Shown piece after piece: positions 1 to 7,638 of a DNA stretch of 62,724 nucleotides. The notes below the pieces were generated by a model that saw only the letters and a program-made list of their open reading frames with translations, did not search any database and was not told the DNA's origin. A program made the translations under genes and the position numbers. Origin of the DNA: a virus; the IMG/VR virus record IMGVR_UViG_3300014323_000033, positions 1 through 62,724 of that record. One strand, 5' to 3'. The first letter of the stretch is position 1, and each line of letters starts with the position of its first letter.

Positions 1-123
1 CGAGCTCGAGAAGGACGCGGTCCTGTTTCTCTGGCGCGTGGCCGCAATGCAGGAGGAGGCGCTCGAGGTCGTGCGCGCGTGGGGCTTCACGCCGAAGGCT
101 GAGGTCGTGTGGGCCAAGACCAC
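1..123. repeat. Terminal direct repeat, copy 1 (pairs with 62602-62724)
   Basis: The first 123 bases are identical to the last 123 bases of the window. The reading frame of the methyltransferase gene continues correctly across the join, so the contig closes into a circle of about 62,601 bp. The repeat lies inside a gene and has no terminase-site features. It is most simply the overlap an assembler leaves on a circular or circularly permuted molecule, not a biological terminal repeat. Confidence 0.95.
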
Positions 124-418
124 CGACGACGGGAAGCGGCTTCGAATGGGCATGGGCCGCACCGTGCGCAACTGTCACGAGACGTGTCTCATCGCGGTCC
201 GCGGGAAACCCGTCTGCTTGAGCAAGCGCGAGCTCTCGATCTTCTACGCGCCGCGTGGCCCGCTTCACTCGGCGAAGCCGGACAAGTTTTTCAAGCTCGT
301 CCAGCGGCTGTACGCCGGTCCCTACGCCGAGCTCTTCGCGCGCGCCGAGCGCGCGGGCTGGGAGCAGTACGGCGACATGCTCGAGGACGAGACGCGCGCC
401 GCGCCGGTGCGGCCGTGA
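1..418 (+). CDS. MT-A70-type adenine DNA methyltransferase, C-terminal part
   Basis: This is the 3' part of a gene that starts with GTG at 62477; the frame enters the window at base 2. Joined, the protein has about 180 residues. The N-terminal part carries DPPW (residues 9-12), the catalytic motif of MT-A70-type N6-adenine methyltransferases. This part continues with VLFLWRV and a GF..KAEVVWAKT stretch typical of the family. It probably methylates adenines in phage DNA, either against host restriction or as a regulatory mark. It overlaps the next gene by GTGA and follows the RuvC-like gene, so it belongs to the rightward replication/recombination operon. No cognate nuclease is nearby, so it is an orphan methyltransferase. 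Confidence 0.88.
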   Translation, partial: ELEKDAVLFLWRVAAMQEEALEVVRAWGFTPKAEVVWAKTTDDGKRLRMGMGRTVRNCHETCLIAVRGKPVCLSKRELSIFYAPRGPLHSAKPDKFFKLVQRLYAGPYAELFARAERAGWEQYGDMLEDETRAAPVRP

Positions 419-690
419 GCGTGCCGGTCCCGCAGTGGCGGCGGCGCTTCAGCGCGGCCGTAGACATGACCGGGCAAGAGCGCGCGGGCTGGAAGGTGCA
501 CCGGCGCGGGGGCAACGTCGGCGGCTCGGCGACGTGGTGGGCGACGCACCACTGCGGCGGCCCCGAGCAGCTCGTGCTCGGCACGCAGCTACGCGCAGGG
601 CAGCCGAAGTACTGCAACGCGTGCCGGCCGAAGCCGCCGGGGACCGTGGTGCTCACCGGGCGTTTGAGGCCGAAGCGCAAAAAGCATTGA
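415..690 (+). CDS. Small basic protein with zinc-binding-like cysteines
   Basis: A 91-residue protein starting at a GTG that overlaps the methyltransferase stop (GTGA). No family is recognised. It contains HHCGG in the middle and YCNAC near residue 70, which could form one zinc site. The C-terminus is strongly basic (RLRPKRKKH), suggesting contact with nucleic acid. Coupled start and composition support a real gene; the function is unknown. Confidence 0.6.
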   Translation: MSVPVPQWRRRFSAAVDMTGQERAGWKVHRRGGNVGGSATWWATHHCGGPEQLVLGTQLRAGQPKYCNACRPKPPGTVVLTGRLRPKRKKH

Positions 691-719
691 CCCTGCGAGG
701 CGCCCGCCTACCCTAACGG
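687..719 (+). promoter_or_regulatory. Candidate promoter with CCCTAACGG motif
   Basis: The gap before the gene at 775 holds TTGACC (687-692), then after 16 bases TACCCT (709-714), a plausible -35/-10 pair in a very GC-rich genome. The -10 overlaps the nonamer CCCTAACGG (711-719), which recurs at several other gene starts in this genome. A GAAAGGAAAG ribosome site follows, upstream of the ATG at 775. Confidence 0.4.
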
Positions 720-774
720 AGAGCCCGCCCGGGTCAGTTGGCCCCGGCACGCCTCGAAAGGAAAGCAGGACCTC

Positions 775-1134
775 ATGCCCCAAGACCTCATCGACAACGT
801 CGCCCGTGCGGCGGCCGCTCCGGCGCCGACGATCACGGTGAACGACGAGCTCTCGATCGCGGCGAGCGCGATCTGCTCGCTCGCTGCTCGGCACGTCACG
901 CTCTACGAGAACATGGTCGCTCGCGCGCGCCGTGGCGACCGGGGCTTCCGCCTCGAGGAGAGCGAGAAGCTACTCGCGATCTGGAGTGACGCCGCGAAGC
1001 GCATCGACGAAGGCCGCCCGCTCTCGAGCGAGCAGGTGCGCGAGATTGAGGACGCCCTCGAATGCGGCGACTACGACCTCGTGCTCACTCCTGCCGAGCT
1101 CTCCGTCGTCCGACGGTGGCGCGGCTTCCACTAA
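775..1134 (+). CDS. Hypothetical protein (119 aa)
   Basis: ATG start with a good ribosome site (GAAAGGAAAG) about 12 bases upstream. The protein is mostly helical, acidic and unrecognised. It is the first gene of the recombination block after an 84-base gap that carries a candidate promoter, so it may be the first gene of a transcript leading into the exonuclease and RecT-like genes. No signal peptide or membrane segment is visible. Confidence 0.7.
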   Translation: MPQDLIDNVARAAAAPAPTITVNDELSIAASAICSLAARHVTLYENMVARARRGDRGFRLEESEKLLAIWSDAAKRIDEGRPLSSEQVREIEDALECGDYDLVLTPAELSVVRRWRGFH

Positions 1135-1143
1135 GAGACGCGG

Positions 1144-1193
1144 CGGCGGCACGCCTGGGCCCATGAGGTCCCGGGCCCCCTTGGGGGCCGCCG
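1144..1193 (+). terminator. GC-rich stem-loop between genes
   Basis: The 150-base gap 1135-1284 holds nested inverted repeats. CGGCGGC (1144-1150) pairs with GCCGCCG (1187-1193), followed by TGTTT. Inside lies GGCCCCC-tt-GGGGGCC (1174-1189). It may end or attenuate transcription before the exonuclease gene. There is no long T-run, so the role is uncertain. The rest of the gap shows only the ribosome site CGAAAGG before 1285. Confidence 0.35.
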
Positions 1194-1284
1194 TGTTTCC
1201 GAAGCCCTGCCCGCTCGCCGGCCCCCGAAGGCCGCCCCGGCGACCGCGCAGGCACGCGCGACGCTCACCACCGAAAGGCACCGA

Positions 1285-2253
1285 ATGCACGAGACGCTCG
1301 ACATCACGAAGATCCTCACCAAGGCGACGCCCACGGGCGTCGTTTCCACCGACCGCGAGAAATGGCTCAACGCCCGAATGCACGGGTTCTCCTCGAGCGA
1401 CACGGCGGCGCTCCTCGGCTTCGACCCGGACAAGTCGCCGCTCGCGGTCTATGCCGAGAAGCTCGGCAAACCGATCAAGGAGCCCACGCCCGAGCTGCAG
1501 GAGCTCATGGATTGGGGCTCCGATTTCGAGGCGCCGATCCTCGCACGCTACGGCCGCCGCACCGGGCACCGTGTCGTTCAGTCGGGCGCGCTCCTGCGCC
1601 ACACGGTGCACCCGTTCCTGCTGCAGACCGTGGACGGCTTCGACCTCGACGAAGGCCGGCAGCTCGAGGTCAAAACGTACGGCGACGGCTTCCGCGTGGT
1701 GCGCGACAAGTGGAAGGACGAGCAGGTGCCGCAGCGCGTGATCTGCCAAGTGCAGCACCAACTGCTCTTCGGGCAAAAGGACGTGAAGCTGCTCGCGCTG
1801 CCGCTGAACGAGCGCAAGCTCCGGATCCAGCTCATCACGCCGCACCCCGAGTTTCAGGCGTTCATGGTGGCGCAGCTCGCCGAGCACTGGGATCGGCTCA
1901 AGCGTGGGCACCTGCCCGAGCCCGACGGCAGCGAGAGCGCGCGCGACGCGCTGCAGGCGATCTACGCCGGCGCCGACGGGACGACCGTGCAGCTCCCCGA
2001 GGGCTGGCCCGAGCGCACCGACGAGTACTCGCAGCTCTCCAAGCTCCTGCGCCAGGGCGAGGAGCGGCGCGACGAAATCAAGAACGAGCTCCGCGCCGCG
2101 CTCGGCTCGGCGAGCTACGGCAAGGTCGGCGACGGCCGGCAATGGTCCCTGCTCGAGCAGGCCGGCCCCTCTCACAAGTGCAGCGAATGCGGTCACGTCG
2201 ACCGCGGAAAAGGGTTCCGTTCTCCCCGCCTCTCCGGAAAGGTCCGCAAATGA
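1285..2253 (+). CDS. YqaJ/lambda-exonuclease-type viral recombinase nuclease
   Basis: A 322-residue protein of the PD-(D/E)XK nuclease superfamily, YqaJ type. It degrades one strand of linear double-stranded DNA to give single strands for the annealing protein encoded next. Visible signatures are GSDFEAPI (E near residue 82), TVDGFDL (near 116-121), the catalytic LEVK (residues 127-130, E-x-K) and QVQHQL (155-160). The C-terminus has CSEC, perhaps half of a zinc site. Its stop overlaps the start of the RecT-like gene (ATGA), a standard exonuclease/annealase pair. ATG start with CGAAAGG upstream. Confidence 0.88.
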   Translation: MHETLDITKILTKATPTGVVSTDREKWLNARMHGFSSSDTAALLGFDPDKSPLAVYAEKLGKPIKEPTPELQELMDWGSDFEAPILARYGRRTGHRVVQSGALLRHTVHPFLLQTVDGFDLDEGRQLEVKTYGDGFRVVRDKWKDEQVPQRVICQVQHQLLFGQKDVKLLALPLNERKLRIQLITPHPEFQAFMVAQLAEHWDRLKRGHLPEPDGSESARDALQAIYAGADGTTVQLPEGWPERTDEYSQLSKLLRQGEERRDEIKNELRAALGSASYGKVGDGRQWSLLEQAGPSHKCSECGHVDRGKGFRSPRLSGKVRK

Positions 2254-3332
2254 GCACCAAGCAAACCCCACCCGCCCAGCAACCCACGAAGCCGAAACAC
2301 CCGCTGCAGCAACGCAAGGACGAGCTCCTGCGCATGCTGACGCGGACCGCCTTCTTGCACCTCGTCGAGCGCTCCGTGCCGGTCGGCGTCGCGCTCGATC
2401 CGCAGCGCCTGATCTACCAGGCCTTCCACGTCCTTTGCACGCCGGACGAACGTACGGGCGAGTTCAAGCTGCTCGCCTGCGACAACGCGTCGATCGCGCG
2501 CGCCGTGCTCAAGGCCGCGACGCTCGGGCTCGAGTTTCACGGGCAGGCGTTCCTGATCCCGTACGGCGCCACCTGCACGTTCATGTCGAGCGTGTGGGGC
2601 GAGCTCGCGCGCGTGCAGCGCACCGGGCAGCTCAAGCGTTGTTGGGCCGAGGTGGTGTACGAGGCCGACGAATTCGAGATCGTCGTCGGTGAGTTTCCGA
2701 AGCTCGTCCACGTCCTCACCAAATCGATCACGCTCCCCGGGGCCAACATCCCGATCGGTGACGTGAAGGCCGTCATCAAAAAGGAGAACGGCGGGCGCGG
2801 CGCGCCGCTCTTCGCCTACGCCTGCGGCGAGCTGCCGAACGGCGTGGTGATCTGGGATTACATGCTAGAGGCCGAGATGGCCGTCGCGCGCTCGCTCGCG
2901 GCGAGCAGCAACAGCCCGGCTCACCGGAATTGGGGCGACGAGATGCGGTCGAAGATGGCCCTTCGGCGCGCCATGAAAAAATGGCCGCACGGCGCCGAGC
3001 TCGCAAAGCAGCTCACCGAGCTCGAGGGCGGCGGGCGCCTCGACGAGACCGCCGAGCGCGACCTCGCTTCGGTGCTCGAGAGCACGGGCGAGGACGTGAC
3101 GCGCGGCCCGGTACCGGCGGCGGCCGAGCCCGCCCAGGGCGAGCAGCAGGGCCAGGCGCCGCCGGCGCCGAAGGCCCCCGCCGAGCTCCCCGCGCCGAGC
3201 CCCATGGGCGGCGTGACCTCGCAGCTCGACGCCATGCTCGCCGAGTCTCGCGCCCGCAGCGCCTCGGCGCGCACGGTGCCCGGTTTCGCTCCGAGCGACG
3301 CCGAAGACGATGTAGCCAACAACGACTCTTGA
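2250..3332 (+). CDS. RecT-like single-strand DNA annealing protein
   Basis: A 360-residue protein starting at an ATG overlapping the exonuclease stop, with GGAAAGG upstream. The core (about residues 25-260) matches RecT: an ARAVLKAATLGLE motif, LIPYG..C.F, and a GG.G.P..AYA segment, then a helical region ending near MRSKMALRRAMKKWP. The C-terminal 90 residues are a Pro/Ala/Glu-rich tail of low complexity. It pairs complementary single strands produced by the exonuclease. Together they form a Red-type recombination system that could also serve recombination-driven replication or concatemer formation. Confidence 0.85.
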   Translation: MSTKQTPPAQQPTKPKHPLQQRKDELLRMLTRTAFLHLVERSVPVGVALDPQRLIYQAFHVLCTPDERTGEFKLLACDNASIARAVLKAATLGLEFHGQAFLIPYGATCTFMSSVWGELARVQRTGQLKRCWAEVVYEADEFEIVVGEFPKLVHVLTKSITLPGANIPIGDVKAVIKKENGGRGAPLFAYACGELPNGVVIWDYMLEAEMAVARSLAASSNSPAHRNWGDEMRSKMALRRAMKKWPHGAELAKQLTELEGGGRLDETAERDLASVLESTGEDVTRGPVPAAAEPAQGEQQGQAPPAPKAPAELPAPSPMGGVTSQLDAMLAESRARSASARTVPGFAPSDAEDDVANNDS

Positions 3333-3345
3333 AAGGAACCGACCT

Positions 3346-4620
3346 GTGGACCAACCCCTCACGTTTACCAAGCTAGAAGTCTCGAACGTCCTCCGCATCA
3401 AGCTCGTCCGTGTGCGCCCCGACGGCTCCGTGTTCGTCGTCGGCGGCGCCAACGACCAGGGCAAGACGAGCCTCATCGACTCGATCGCCATGCTGCTCGG
3501 CGGCGCCGACGCGATCCCGAAAGTGCCGCTGCGCAAGGGCGCCAAGCGCGGGCATATCATCGGCCGGCTCGGCGGGCCCGAAGGCCACGAGCTCGAGATC
3601 GAACGCACGTTCACCGAGAAGAGCAGCGCGCTCGTGGTGCGCAACGCCGACGGGCAGGAGCAGAAGAGCCCGCAGAAGCTGCTCGCGACGCTCTACTCGT
3701 CGATCTCCTTCGACCCGCTCGAATTCATCAAGGTCAAGCCGCAGGCCCGCGCCGAGCTCGCCAAGCGCGCCATGGGCCTCGACTTCACCGAGCTCGAGAC
3801 GAAGCGCGCGCAGGCCTTCACGGACCGGCACGCCGCGAATAAGCGGGTGCGCGATCTCGAGGGCGAGCTGCGCGGCCTCGGGGAGTACGACGACGACGCG
3901 CCGAAGCAGGAGCAGAGCGCGGCCGAGCTCGCGGGCAAGGTGGCCGACGCCCGCAGCTACGGGACGCGCCTCGCGCTGCTCGAGGAGAGCGTCGCCGATC
4001 GCCGGCAAATGGCCGAGCGGGCCGCCGAGCGCGTCGAGCGGGCAAAGCGCGAGCTCGCGGCCGCCGACGCGGCGCTGCTCGAGGCCGGGCAGGCCTACCA
4101 GGGCGCGCAGGCCGCGCTCACCGAGGCCCAGGGCGCGGCGCCGGACGTGGCCGTGCTCGAGGCGAGCCTGCGCGACGTGGAAGCCGTCAACGCGCGGGTG
4201 CGGCAGAACCAGGCACGCGACGCCAAGGAGAGCGAGCTCGACCGGGCGCGGGGTGACGCCGAGCGGCTCGAGGGCGAGCTCAAGGCCTTCGACGAAGAAA
4301 AGGCGAAGCGGATCGCCGACACGAAGTTCCCCGTCGCCGGCGTGAGCTTCTCGCCCGAGGGGCTCGTGCTCCTCGACGAGCTGCCGTTCGAGCAGGCCGC
4401 ACACTCCAAGCAAATCCGTCTGAGCGCCGCGATCGGCTTCGCGCTCAACCCACGCCTGCGCGTGCTCCTGATTCGCGAGGGCTCCGACCTCGACTCCAAG
4501 GCGCGCAAGCTCCTCGCCGAGATCGCGACGGAGCAGGGCGGGCAGGTCTGGCTCGAGGTGGTGAGCGAGAGCGGCGAGGGCTGCTCGGTGGTGCTCGAGG
4601 ACGGCGAGGTGCAGTCATGA
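3346..4620 (+). CDS. SMC/RecF-like AAA ATPase
   Basis: A 424-residue ATPase, GTG start with GAAAGGA upstream. The N-terminus has a Walker A of SMC/Rad50/RecF type, GGANDQGKTSLID (about residues 33-45). Residues about 140-320 form a long Ala/Glu/Arg coiled coil. The C-terminal lobe begins near residue 335 and includes LRVLLIREGSDLDSKARKLL, in the Walker B/D-loop region. At this size it lacks a full-length SbcC arm. Such proteins are common beside phage exonuclease/RecT genes and probably help recombination or DNA end handling. It overlaps the next gene by ATGA. Confidence 0.75.
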   Translation: MDQPLTFTKLEVSNVLRIKLVRVRPDGSVFVVGGANDQGKTSLIDSIAMLLGGADAIPKVPLRKGAKRGHIIGRLGGPEGHELEIERTFTEKSSALVVRNADGQEQKSPQKLLATLYSSISFDPLEFIKVKPQARAELAKRAMGLDFTELETKRAQAFTDRHAANKRVRDLEGELRGLGEYDDDAPKQEQSAAELAGKVADARSYGTRLALLEESVADRRQMAERAAERVERAKRELAAADAALLEAGQAYQGAQAALTEAQGAAPDVAVLEASLRDVEAVNARVRQNQARDAKESELDRARGDAERLEGELKAFDEEKAKRIADTKFPVAGVSFSPEGLVLLDELPFEQAAHSKQIRLSAAIGFALNPRLRVLLIREGSDLDSKARKLLAEIATEQGGQVWLEVVSESGEGCSVVLEDGEVQS

Positions 4621-4916
4621 CGCGCGAGGAGCTGCTCGAGGTCGTCGAGAAGACGCTGCAGGAGCTCGACAAGCGCGGGGCCGAGGTGCGCCTCGAGCTC
4701 TGCAAGGTCGAGCCCGTGGTCGAGGGCTGGCTCACCCGGTTCGAACGGGCCGCGCAGCTCGAGGCCCTCGCGGCGCTTGTGAAGCTCGAGGCCACGGGGC
4801 TCGAGGCCGAGCGCTGGGCCTCCGACATCGGGTCGAGCTACCCGCAAGACCCGCGGAACACCGACACGTCGGCCGTCCTGCGCAAGCTGCTCGCCGCTGC
4901 CGGGGTGCTCACATGA
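4617..4916 (+). CDS. Hypothetical helical protein (99 aa)
   Basis: ATG overlaps the stop of the ATPase gene (ATGA), implying translational coupling. The product is helical and Glu/Leu-rich for most of its length, with a short loop near YPQDPRN. No family is recognised. Tight coupling suggests it works with, or is made in ratio to, the ATPase. Confidence 0.65.
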   Translation: MTREELLEVVEKTLQELDKRGAEVRLELCKVEPVVEGWLTRFERAAQLEALAALVKLEATGLEAERWASDIGSSYPQDPRNTDTSAVLRKLLAAAGVLT

Positions 4917-5218
4917 GCGCCGCCGGCGACGAGAAGCCCGAGCCCTGCCCGCACCGGCCGCGGTTCAACGCGGTCGGGCGCACGCTCTCGGCGGCGCTGC
5001 CCGATTTCCTAGCGTCGGTCGGCCTGCTCGAAAAGGCCGACCTCGTGATCGTGGTCTCGAGCCGCGTGTGCGGGTGCAACGTCGTCGTGGCGGACAGCCC
5101 GGAGGAGGCACGCGCCGCCGCCGGGCACCTGCTCGCGACCGCCGCCGCCGCCGAGGCGCGGCAGGCCACCACCGGCACGATCGACAACCCCACCGTCATC
5201 GAAGGGCGGCGCAAGTGA
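4913..5218 (+). CDS. Hypothetical protein (101 aa)
   Basis: ATG overlaps the previous stop. The protein has CPHRP near the N-terminus, a hydrophobic ADLVIVVSS strand and CGCNVVVADSPEEAR, suggesting a small alpha/beta fold. No family is recognised. It overlaps the next gene by GTGA and lies in the recombination operon. Confidence 0.65.
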   Translation: MSAAGDEKPEPCPHRPRFNAVGRTLSAALPDFLASVGLLEKADLVIVVSSRVCGCNVVVADSPEEARAAAGHLLATAAAAEARQATTGTIDNPTVIEGRRK

Positions 5219-5715
5219 AGCGCGAGATCATTTGCCCGGTTTGCGACCGCGATCTCGTGAAGGTCGTCGCGCCCACGTACCCGCTCTTGAACGCCGAATT
5301 CGAGGGCGTGCGCCGGCGCCGCGGGCGGGCCCGGCTGCCCATGCGTTGCGACCAATGCAACGGCGAAATCCCCCTGCTCGGGCTTTGCATGGCGTGGTCG
5401 ATCTACCGCGGCTCGCAGGCGGGCGCCGAGCTCGGGCCCCCGCGGCACGGCTCGGAGTACTTCGAATGGGAGGCCTCGCGCGTCGAGCTCATGCCGGCGC
5501 CGCTGCCGCTCGCGCCGTGGCACTGCGCGCATTGCAAGAGCGAGCTCGAGGTCGAGGACGCCGCGCAGTGCATCGTCCAAAAGGTCACCGACACCGGTGA
5601 GCCGCCCGAGCGATTGGCGCTGCCGGGTTCGTTTCACCGGTGGTGCATCGACGCGGCCACGAACGCGTTCGTCTCGGAGCGGCTCGCCGGAGCTGCGCGC
5701 GCGCCGGGCAGGTGA
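5215..5715 (+). CDS. Multi-zinc-ribbon protein (166 aa)
   Basis: GTG start inside the previous stop codon (GTGA). Three CxxC knuckles are visible: CPVC (about residues 7-10), CDQC (about 45-48) and CAHC (about 102-105), with further Cys/His downstream (FHRWC). This suggests two or more structural zinc sites. The protein is otherwise unknown. It is one of several short zinc-ribbon proteins in this genome. Confidence 0.65.
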   Translation: MKREIICPVCDRDLVKVVAPTYPLLNAEFEGVRRRRGRARLPMRCDQCNGEIPLLGLCMAWSIYRGSQAGAELGPPRHGSEYFEWEASRVELMPAPLPLAPWHCAHCKSELEVEDAAQCIVQKVTDTGEPPERLALPGSFHRWCIDAATNAFVSERLAGAARAPGR

Positions 5716-5718
5716 AGC

Positions 5719-7638
5719 GTGAGCCGCTCGATCGTCCTGGGCGAGGGCCTCGAGCTGCCGCCCGAGTACGTGACGGCGACGGGCGCACTGCTCGCCGTGC
5801 GCGGCGCCGGCAAGACCAACGGCGCGCGCGTGATGGCCGAGGGCATGTTCGACGCGGGCCTGCCCTTCGTCGCGATCGATCCCGTGGGAAGCTGGTACGG
5901 GCTTCGGTCGGGGCGCGACGGGAAGGCCGCCGGCGGGCTGGCGATCCCGATCTTCGGCGGGCGGCATGGCGACGTGCCGATCGACCGGGCCGAGGGCGCC
6001 GACGTGGCCGACATCATCGTGCGCGAAAACCTGAGCTGCTTGCTCGACCTCTCGCGGTTCGAGAGCGAGGCCGCAAAAAAGGATTTCCTGCTCGACTTCA
6101 CCAAGCGTCTGTACGAGCAGAACGAGACGGCGCGGCATCTTTTCCTCGAGGAGGCCGACGACTACATCCCGCAGCGGCCCATGCGCGACGAGGTGCGGCT
6201 CCTGCGCGCCTGGGAAAACATCGTCCGGCGCGGCCGGGGGCGCGGGCTCGGGATGACCATGGTCACGCAGCGAAGCGCGGCCATCAATAAGAACGTGCTC
6301 ACGCAGGTCGAGACCTTGTTCGTGCTACGCACCTCGAGCCCGCAGGACCGCAAGGCGATCGAGGGCTGGGTTCGGTCGAGCTCGGTGGAAGTGAGCAAGG
6401 AGGACCTCGCGACGGTGCCGCAGCTCAAGAGCGGCGAGGCCTTCTGCTGGTCGCCGCATTTCCTCGGCAGCGTGACGCGCTTCCGGTTCAAGCTCTCCCG
6501 CACGTGGGACAGCGGGGCCACGCCCAAGCCGGGCGAGAAGCGGGCGGCCACGCTCGCCCAGGTCGACGTCGCCAAACTGACCGAGGAGCTCGAGAAGCCC
6601 GCGCCGCCGCCGGCGCGCGACGCCGTGGCCGACGCCGATCACGAGGCGATGCTCGAGGCGCTGCGCGATCGGCTCGCCGACGCCGAGGGCGCGCGCGACA
6701 CCCTGCGCGCGCAGCTCACGCAGCTCGAGGTGCGCCTGCGCGTCGAGGACGGGCAGATCGCCCGGCTCGAAAAGGCGGCCCGCGACATCGAGCTCGCCGG
6801 GCTCTCCGTGGTGGAAGCGGCGCGCGATCTTTTCATTCGCCTCCCCGCGCCACATGGACGTCCGGATTCCAGCCTGGATTTATCCCCAGGGTTGGGGACG
6901 GAGCCGCGCATCCCGGCGGAAGGTAACGGGAAAGCGCCGGGGACTTTTCCCCAAGTGAGCGCGGCGCGCCTCGACGCGCTCCTGCAGATGCCCGACGAGG
7001 GCTTCGTCTCGGTGCCGGGCAAGCCGGGCCGGCTGCAGGTGCGCAAGGGGCAGCGGCTCTCGATTCAGACGCACGACGGCCGGCTGCCGGTCGACGTCGA
7101 GGTGAGCGACCTCCGGATCACGGACGTCAAGGAGGGCCGCGATTCGACCGAGGTGACCGTGCGCGCCGAGGGCACCGTGCAGCTCGAGGAGCGGGTGCGG
7201 CGCGTGCTCACCGTGCTCGCGCAGCACGGGCCCACCGACCTCGGGAAGCTCGCCATCCTGGCCGGCTACTCGCGCACCGGCGGGTCTTTCAAGAACGCCG
7301 TCGGGCGCTGCCGCACGGAGGCGTACGTCACCCCGGGGCCGATGCCGGCGCTCACCGACCGCGGGCGAGCCGTGCTCGGCAAGGTGCCCACGCTGCCGCG
7401 GTCGGCGATGGCGCTGCGGGAGTACTGGTACCTGCAGCTCGAGAGCAGGGCGCGGCGCGTGCTCGAGGCCGCGATCTCGGCGCACCCTCGCGCGCTGCAC
7501 CCCGCCGAGCTCGCCATTCGGGCGGGCTTCCCCGATCACACGGGCGGGTCGTTCAAGAACGGCCTGGGCTCGCTGCGCACGCTCGGGCTCGTGTCGAAGG
7601 GCAAGCCGGTCAAGGTGGCCGAGGAGCTCGTGCGATGA
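5719..7638 (+). CDS. HerA/FtsK-like ATPase with duplicated C-terminal winged-helix-like segments
   Basis: A 639-residue protein, GTG start. The N-terminal ATPase has a P-loop AVRGAGKTN (about residues 26-34), a VAIDP strand and a Walker B RHLFLEEADDY (about 139-149). A GLGMTMVTQRS segment follows, as in HerA/DUF87 ATPases where a conserved TQ/TQR motif senses nucleotide. A coiled coil covers about 300-355, then a Pro-rich linker. The C-terminal third holds two similar segments (about 510-545 and 605-635), each with L..LA..AG...GGSFKN.LG..RT.G, resembling a repeated winged helix. It may translocate or remodel DNA during recombination. It overlaps the next gene by four bases. Confidence 0.7.
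   Translation: MSRSIVLGEGLELPPEYVTATGALLAVRGAGKTNGARVMAEGMFDAGLPFVAIDPVGSWYGLRSGRDGKAAGGLAIPIFGGRHGDVPIDRAEGADVADIIVRENLSCLLDLSRFESEAAKKDFLLDFTKRLYEQNETARHLFLEEADDYIPQRPMRDEVRLLRAWENIVRRGRGRGLGMTMVTQRSAAINKNVLTQVETLFVLRTSSPQDRKAIEGWVRSSSVEVSKEDLATVPQLKSGEAFCWSPHFLGSVTRFRFKLSRTWDSGATPKPGEKRAATLAQVDVAKLTEELEKPAPPPARDAVADADHEAMLEALRDRLADAEGARDTLRAQLTQLEVRLRVEDGQIARLEKAARDIELAGLSVVEAARDLFIRLPAPHGRPDSSLDLSPGLGTEPRIPAEGNGKAPGTFPQVSAARLDALLQMPDEGFVSVPGKPGRLQVRKGQRLSIQTHDGRLPVDVEVSDLRITDVKEGRDSTEVTVRAEGTVQLEERVRRVLTVLAQHGPTDLGKLAILAGYSRTGGSFKNAVGRCRTEAYVTPGPMPALTDRGRAVLGKVPTLPRSAMALREYWYLQLESRARRVLEAAISAHPRALHPAELAIRAGFPDHTGGSFKNGLGSLRTLGLVSKGKPVKVAEELVR

Noticed and set aside
1-123. Biological direct terminal repeat as packaging end
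   Set aside because: It is short, lies inside a coding region and carries no structure. An assembly overlap of a circular map explains it. Coverage data would be needed to decide otherwise.
1362-2249. Upstream extension of the RecT frame to 1362
   Set aside because: This part overlaps the exonuclease gene entirely and is Arg/Ala-rich frame shadow. The ATG at 2250 has a ribosome site and the usual four-base overlap.
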